A stretch of 10,648 nt of DNA from the NCBI GenBank assembly GCA_008932955.1, contig WBXE01000072.1:1-10648 (forward strand), read 5' to 3'. Source of the DNA: Verrucomicrobiota bacterium (lineage in GTDB: Bacteria; Verrucomicrobiota; Verrucomicrobiia; Verrucomicrobiales; Akkermansiaceae). This document shows, in pieces, positions 7,118 through 10,648 of the stretch. The notes under the pieces were generated by a model that saw only the letters and a program-made list of their open reading frames with translations, ran no database searches and was not told where the DNA came from. Within the stretch, counting starts at the first letter, position 1. Each line of letters opens with the position of its first letter. The translations under genes were made by a program, and so were the position numbers.

Positions 7118-7927
7118 ATGAAGCAGCCGCGGATTGACAAGGCGACTGAAACTGATACATCCCTAGGTATGGGTGAATTGCTGCAGGACGCTTGGTTTTA
7201 CTCGCGTGAAGGTGAGCCGCTCGGTCCGGTATCCCTCGCTGAACTGCGCGCGATGGCGATGGCTGGCACGCTCAATCCCAGGCGGGACTTGGTGTGGACC
7301 CCAGGCATGGCCGAGTGGCGAGCCGCCGGTGAAATCGCCGATCTATTCGAGCACGGCGTGAGTGAGGCCCCACCTCTTGCCAACCCTTATACGCCGCCAC
7401 CGCTGGAGTCGGTCACCTCCTTGATGCGGCGGGAGGACTCATGGCCCGGAGCCAGCCGTCGTGCATATCTCTGCGCCTGCCTACTGCTGCCTGCCTTGGC
7501 GTATGCTGCGCTCATTTATGGTCCGGGGCTGCTGACCAGTCCGCCGGATCCTGCTCAATTCGACAAAATCACCTGCGCTGCGGCGCTGGCGCTGTGTCTC
7601 ATCGGCCTCTACTACGGGCTGCAACGCCTGGCAAATCTTGGCATGAGCCGCTGGTGGTACTTGGGCCATGGCGTGCCCATCCTCAACTTGTGGGTCGGCT
7701 ACCGCTGCTTTGCTTGCCCAGCTGGCTACGCCTATCACAAAAAACTCGATGGGGCGGGCATCGCTTTGGCCATCTGCTACTGGCTGTTGCTCTTGCTGAT
7801 CTTGCTGGGGCTCGTCGCCCTAGGGGTCATCCTGACGCGTTATGGCGACGACGCGCAGGTGACGGAGTGGCTGCGCTCCCTGCGTGAGGCCGTCGAACAG
7901 GGTTTGCCGGCAGTGCCAGGCCATTGA
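7118..7927 (+). CDS. GYF_2-domain integral membrane protein
   Basis: This protein has 269 residues from the ATG at 7118. Residues about 25-78 form a GYF_2 domain: AWFYSREGEPLGPVSLAEL, then an NPRRDLVWTPGMAEWRAA stretch ending in an aromatic-rich helix. In the family this is a small peptide-binding or protein-protein module found on bacterial membrane proteins. A linker with ANPYTPPPLE follows, then hydrophobic segments at about 116-138, 150-167, 180-198 and 213-240, with a Trp/Tyr/Gly-rich part (MSRWWYLGHGVPILNLWVGY) recalling DUF805- or DUF4190-like proteins. The likely topology is a cytoplasmic N-terminal GYF domain with a C-terminal helical bundle. No enzymatic motif is seen. A GTG at 7049 would add 23 residues in frame and an ATG at 7169 would also keep the whole GYF domain. 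I chose 7118 as the first ATG; no ribosome site decides it. Confidence 0.82.
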   Translation: MKQPRIDKATETDTSLGMGELLQDAWFYSREGEPLGPVSLAELRAMAMAGTLNPRRDLVWTPGMAEWRAAGEIADLFEHGVSEAPPLANPYTPPPLESVTSLMRREDSWPGASRRAYLCACLLLPALAYAALIYGPGLLTSPPDPAQFDKITCAAALALCLIGLYYGLQRLANLGMSRWWYLGHGVPILNLWVGYRCFACPAGYAYHKKLDGAGIALAICYWLLLLLILLGLVALGVILTRYGDDAQVTEWLRSLREAVEQGLPAVPGH

Positions 7928-7939
7928 TGCCAGGGTTGT

Positions 7940-7963
7940 AGCGGCGTGTCTGTGACCGCCGCT
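7940..7963. terminator. Hairpin between convergent genes
   Basis: AGCGGCG (7940-7946) pairs with CGCCGCT (7957-7963) around a 10-base loop, 12 bases after the stop of the plus-strand GYF gene. On the other side lies the stop of the minus-strand membrane protein (8064). The position fits a shared terminator for convergent genes, but neither strand has a T-run. The rest of 7928-8063 shows nothing else convincing. Confidence 0.4.
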
Positions 7964-8063
7964 GCTCATGAACGGCCAATGAACCCGCTTATTCGACAAG
8001 CGTCATCTCATGAGCTCCGGCTCACAGAGCGCCGCTTCAATTCGTCTCATTGGTGCAAGTTCA

Positions 8064-8906
8064 TCAATCAAGACTTTTGGTTCTGGCCCGGATCAGAATC
8101 AAGATGCCGACGAAGAGCAAAAACCCGCAGGCTACGACACCTAGCACGGTGAACAGGCGCGAACTGGCGAAATCCACTTGGCCGACACTGATTCGGTCGC
8201 CGGGCACTTGTCCCGGCTTGCGCCTGAGGACCAGGCAACCGTCCTCCACCGCCACCGCCGTAAGTTTGGCCATCGCCGGCCCGAGAAGCGCGTCGCCGAG
8301 GTAGCGCTCGGTGATGCGGTAAGGGGACATTTGCTCCCTGAATTCGACGGGCACCTTGGCGTTGGCCACCTCGATTGCGTCGAGCTTGAGCACGACTTCC
8401 TTGCCTAATAGCTCCGGGCGTGCGAACAGGGTGGCATGGAGGAACCGGGGATCGGAGTGGATCCAGCCTTGCTCGCCGGGGCGGGCCCAGCGGGGTTTGC
8501 CGTTGAGTTTGAAGTCAATGGCGAGTCTCAAGACCGGGCCGTCCACCGCCTCCACGCGCAAGGTGCCACGCAGATCCGCGAACGGCTCATAGACTGCAAT
8601 GGCCAAATTCAGCTCCGCAGGCGTCAGCGCCAAGCTCGTTTCGCCATCCCCTGCGAGCTCCACCCGAAATTTCTCCAATTTTTCGGCCAAACCGTTGATT
8701 TCTGCGTCCCGGCCATCCATGGCGGCCAGCGCCACCGGTTGCGCTGCTAGCGCCGTGAATTTCTCAATCTCATGGGCTTGCCGGAACAAGCCCCAAGTGG
8801 AAAATACCACCAGAAAAACCATCACCGCGATGGCCGCTATGAGGATCGCACATCCGGCAAACGGCGAATGGGCGTTGGCTCCAATTGGTTTATTAGTGCT
8901 GGCCAT
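8064..8906 (-). CDS. Conserved-looking two-helix membrane protein, unknown function
   Basis: I do not recognise a family for this 280-residue protein. A membrane segment lies at about 17-38 (the hydrophobic run CAILIAAIAVMVFLVVFSTW) and a second at about 251-273 near the C-terminus, ending in basic IRARTKSLD. Between them is a roughly 210-residue soluble domain, probably periplasmic. A helical start (residues about 43-80) is followed by mixed alpha/beta sequence (LTPAELNLAIAVYEPF, VLRLAIDFKLNGKPRW, VVLKLDAIEV). The pattern of repeated strands ending in 'LRL', 'LKL' and 'LVLR' suggests a beta-rich binding domain. The ATG at 8906 lies inside the 3' end of tatC (14-base overlap), so the two genes are almost certainly co-transcribed. 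A role linked to membrane or export is suggested only by that context. Confidence 0.75.
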   Translation of the reverse strand: MASTNKPIGANAHSPFAGCAILIAAIAVMVFLVVFSTWGLFRQAHEIEKFTALAAQPVALAAMDGRDAEINGLAEKLEKFRVELAGDGETSLALTPAELNLAIAVYEPFADLRGTLRVEAVDGPVLRLAIDFKLNGKPRWARPGEQGWIHSDPRFLHATLFARPELLGKEVVLKLDAIEVANAKVPVEFREQMSPYRITERYLGDALLGPAMAKLTAVAVEDGCLVLRRKPGQVPGDRISVGQVDFASSRLFTVLGVVACGFLLFVGILILIRARTKSLD

Positions 8907-10185
8907 CGCTTGGTTTGGGTGTTTCAGACGGGTCCAACTTCTCGGGCACAGTTGGGGTCAGGTCGGGGTAGGCGGCGTGCCAGTCACCGTCGTCGCTTGG
9001 CTCGCTGGGCGAATCCGTCGGCGGTTCTGGCTCGGGTTCAGGGGGCGGTGGCCCCTGGTCCTTGCGTTGGCGCGCTTCCTCGGCTTCGGCTCGGCGGGCC
9101 TTGCGTGCATCGAACCATGCCAGCCAGATACAGATTTCGTAAAGGATGACCATGGGCCCGGCCATCAGGGTCATCGTCAGCGCGTCAGGCGTGGGCGTTA
9201 AAATCATCGCCACCACAAAAATGGCCACGATGGCATACGAGCGGGTGCGGGCCATCATCTCGTAGGTGAGCAGGTTGAGCTTGACGAGGACCATCACCAC
9301 CACCGGTAGCTCGAAGGACAAGCCGAAGAGCAGGGTGAATTGAGTGGCGAAGCTGATGTATTCGCCGATGCGCCAATCGTTGGACACTCCGAGCTTACCG
9401 CCCCATTCGTAAAAGAAGCTCAGCGCCCGCGGCAATACCGCGTAATAGGCAAACAACACCCCTCCTAAAAACAAGCCGAAGCCAATGGCCAGCGACGGCC
9501 ACAGCACGCGTTTTTCGTTATCGTGCATGCCGGGTAGAATAAATTGCATGATAAACATCATCAATAAGGGAAAGGAAATGACGATGCCCGCGAAAAACGA
9601 CAGCTTCATCGAGAGCATGAATGTCTCAGTCGGCTTCAAGGCCGACATCAATCGTAGGTTGCCGCGGTTGTCGATCTCCGGACTCGGCGCCGTCTTGATC
9701 AAAGCCTCTACCTGCGCCTTTAATTCCTCAGTCCCCGTCAAAGCACTCACAAAACCCTCCTGCTTGTCCTTGGGCAGGGCCAGCGCCGCCCGCAGTAAGC
9801 CAACCGATTGCGCATGAAAACGCAGGTTGTCATCCCCCAGCGCCTGGTAAAATACTTCGCGCGTCCCCGCGTCCTGTCCCAACACCGCGTGCTCCACCGC
9901 CTTGGCCCGCTCCCAGGTGTCTACGTTCACTGCCCGCACACTGCTGTCTATGTTGGCTTGCGGCAGTTTGTCTAACAAGTGACTCATCCACACCTGCTCC
10001 ACCGGGCGGCGCAGCACGTCCATGAGTTTTTCCTGGAAACTGAAGCACACCAACATGGCGACAATCAAGGTAATGACCACCCGGAAAATGACCGAGCGCA
10101 AATCCTCCAAGTGTTCGAGGAACGGCTTGTCCTGATCCGAACTCACATGATCCCTGAGCTGAAATATCTTTTTGAGCAAAAACAT
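8893..10185 (-). CDS. tatC: Sec-independent protein translocase TatC, enlarged
   Basis: This is the twin-arginine translocase core subunit, which recognises RR signal peptides and exports folded proteins. It has 430 residues against roughly 250-260 in the typical family. The conserved N-terminus is present (FLEHLEDLR, residues 22-30), followed by TM1 at about 33-50. The family core resumes at LKPTETFMLSMKLSFFAG (183-200) and includes the cytoplasmic-loop Glu in HDNEKR (Glu224), SFELPVVVM and the C-terminal MILTPTPDALTMTL. Between TM1 and the core is a periplasmic loop about 100 residues longer than in E. coli TatC. The end (about 358-430) is a charged tail: a basic/Glu-rich helix, then Pro/Glu-rich PPPPEPEPEPP. 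The ATG at 10185 is preferred because MFLLKKIF directly precedes the conserved region. In-frame ATGs at 10248, 10263 and 10296 would add 21, 26 or 37 residues of unconvincing sequence. It overlaps the downstream membrane-protein gene. No tatA/B is in view. Confidence 0.93.
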   Translation of the reverse strand: MFLLKKIFQLRDHVSSDQDKPFLEHLEDLRSVIFRVVITLIVAMLVCFSFQEKLMDVLRRPVEQVWMSHLLDKLPQANIDSSVRAVNVDTWERAKAVEHAVLGQDAGTREVFYQALGDDNLRFHAQSVGLLRAALALPKDKQEGFVSALTGTEELKAQVEALIKTAPSPEIDNRGNLRLMSALKPTETFMLSMKLSFFAGIVISFPLLMMFIMQFILPGMHDNEKRVLWPSLAIGFGLFLGGVLFAYYAVLPRALSFFYEWGGKLGVSNDWRIGEYISFATQFTLLFGLSFELPVVVMVLVKLNLLTYEMMARTRSYAIVAIFVVAMILTPTPDALTMTLMAGPMVILYEICIWLAWFDARKARRAEAEEARQRKDQGPPPPEPEPEPPTDSPSEPSDDGDWHAAYPDLTPTVPEKLDPSETPKPSDGQH

Positions 10186-10310
10186 GCTAAGGGCGCGATT
10201 CAAGCCGCACTTGCCACCCACCGCAAGAGCGGATGCATTTTTCCTCATTTCCGCAGCCCGCATTCTGGCGTTGCAGCTAATTCCACTCTGCTGCATAGTC
10301 CGCCGCGCCC

Positions 10311-10648
10311 ATGCAACCGCTGCTTTTCCTCCTCCTTGTGCTCGGCAGCCTCGCCAGCGCAGCCACCATTGAGCCCCGGTGGCAAGAAACCATCACCCGG
10401 CCATGGCCTGGCCCCGATTTGTGGGCCAATCCCGCCGAGGACTGGACGACCAAAGCCGGGCGCATCGAAAACACCTTCTCCGGCGGCAATCGCAACCTCG
10501 TCCCGCTCACGGCCGAACTCACCCCGGCTAAGGCCCCGTTCACCGTGCGCTGCCGCACCGACCAAGTCTCGACGGTCTTCCAGCTCCAAGGCTTCGTCGG
10601 TATTCAGGTCGGCCTCAGTGGCCCCTCCGGCGATTTCCGCGAAGCCGC
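10311..10648 (+). CDS. Secreted protein, N-terminus of a PhoD-like alkaline phosphatase (3' partial)
   Basis: The frame is open from ATG 10311 to the right edge, giving 112 residues with no stop. It starts with a Sec-type signal peptide (MQPLLFLLLVLGSLASA, about 1-17) without twin arginines. The visible mature part holds PGPDLWANPAEDWTTKAGRIE, split by a Trp-rich turn, then FSGGNRNLVPLTAEL and FVGIQVGLSGPSGDFREAA. This is the style of the N-terminal concanavalin/laminin-like domain that precedes the metallophosphatase domain in Verrucomicrobia/Planctomycetes 'alkaline phosphatase D family' proteins. That assignment is from memory of the motif pattern. The catalytic domain, if present, lies outside the window, so the function is only likely. 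It is divergent from tatC. The 125-bp gap (10186-10310) has no strong promoter by eye. The best pair is TTGCAG (10271-10276) with CATAGT (10294-10299), which is weak and very close to the ATG. Confidence 0.6.
   Translation, partial: MQPLLFLLLVLGSLASAATIEPRWQETITRPWPGPDLWANPAEDWTTKAGRIENTFSGGNRNLVPLTAELTPAKAPFTVRCRTDQVSTVFQLQGFVGIQVGLSGPSGDFREA

Noticed and set aside
10186..10296. N-terminal extension of TatC to ATG 10296
   Set aside because: The extra 37 residues are basic and unlike TatC N-termini, and the extension would leave only 14 bases to the divergent gene. The ATG at 10185 directly precedes the conserved region, though the longer form is not excluded.

Overview
The window is GC-rich, gene-dense bacterial chromosome. 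It most likely comes from the Verrucomicrobiota or the wider Planctomycetes-Verrucomicrobia-Chlamydiae group. This rests on protein content: a secreted PDZ + DUF6288 + HEAT-repeat protein, a GYF_2-domain membrane protein, a TatC with a very long periplasmic loop and Pro/Glu-rich tail, and the start of a PhoD-like secreted phosphatase with an N-terminal domain style I associate with that group. Shine-Dalgarno sequences are weak or absent before most starts, so several start codons are uncertain. The taxonomic call is an inference, since no rRNA or marker gene is present.

Left part (1-5324, all + strand). A large hybrid sensor kinase (PAS-PAS-HisKA-HATPase-REC-Hpt) enters from beyond the left edge and ends at 2355. 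A 440-bp non-coding stretch follows. It is almost entirely repeat-built: a 27-28-bp tandem repeat, two hairpins, then 5.7 perfect copies of a 15-bp unit. An 842-residue exported DUF6288 protein follows (2796-5324).

Middle (5325-7117). A second non-coding stretch (5325-5763) contains an AT-richer core (about 5422-5663) with four nested inverted repeats, bordered by GC-rich hairpins. It may be a decayed MITE-like element or a structured RNA. Two small minus-strand genes (6815 down to 5764) overlap by an ATGA. Both seem to carry a divergent GspE/MshE N-terminal-like half domain, but no secretion ATPase is visible. A good sigma70-type promoter lies between them and the next gene.

Right part (7118-10648). 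A plus-strand GYF_2 plus multi-helix membrane protein converges on a minus-strand pair: tatC (10185-8893) and an overlapping two-helix membrane protein (8906-8064). At the right edge, divergent from tatC, is the start of a secreted protein (10311 onward) resembling the N-terminus of alkaline phosphatase D-like enzymes.

The genes are mostly independent units: a phosphorelay sensor, an exported protein of unknown role, a possible type II/IV-secretion-related pair, and a Tat translocase unit beside a possible secreted phosphatase. The least explained items are the two repeat-rich intergenic stretches, the coupled MshEN-like pair and the enlarged TatC loop.
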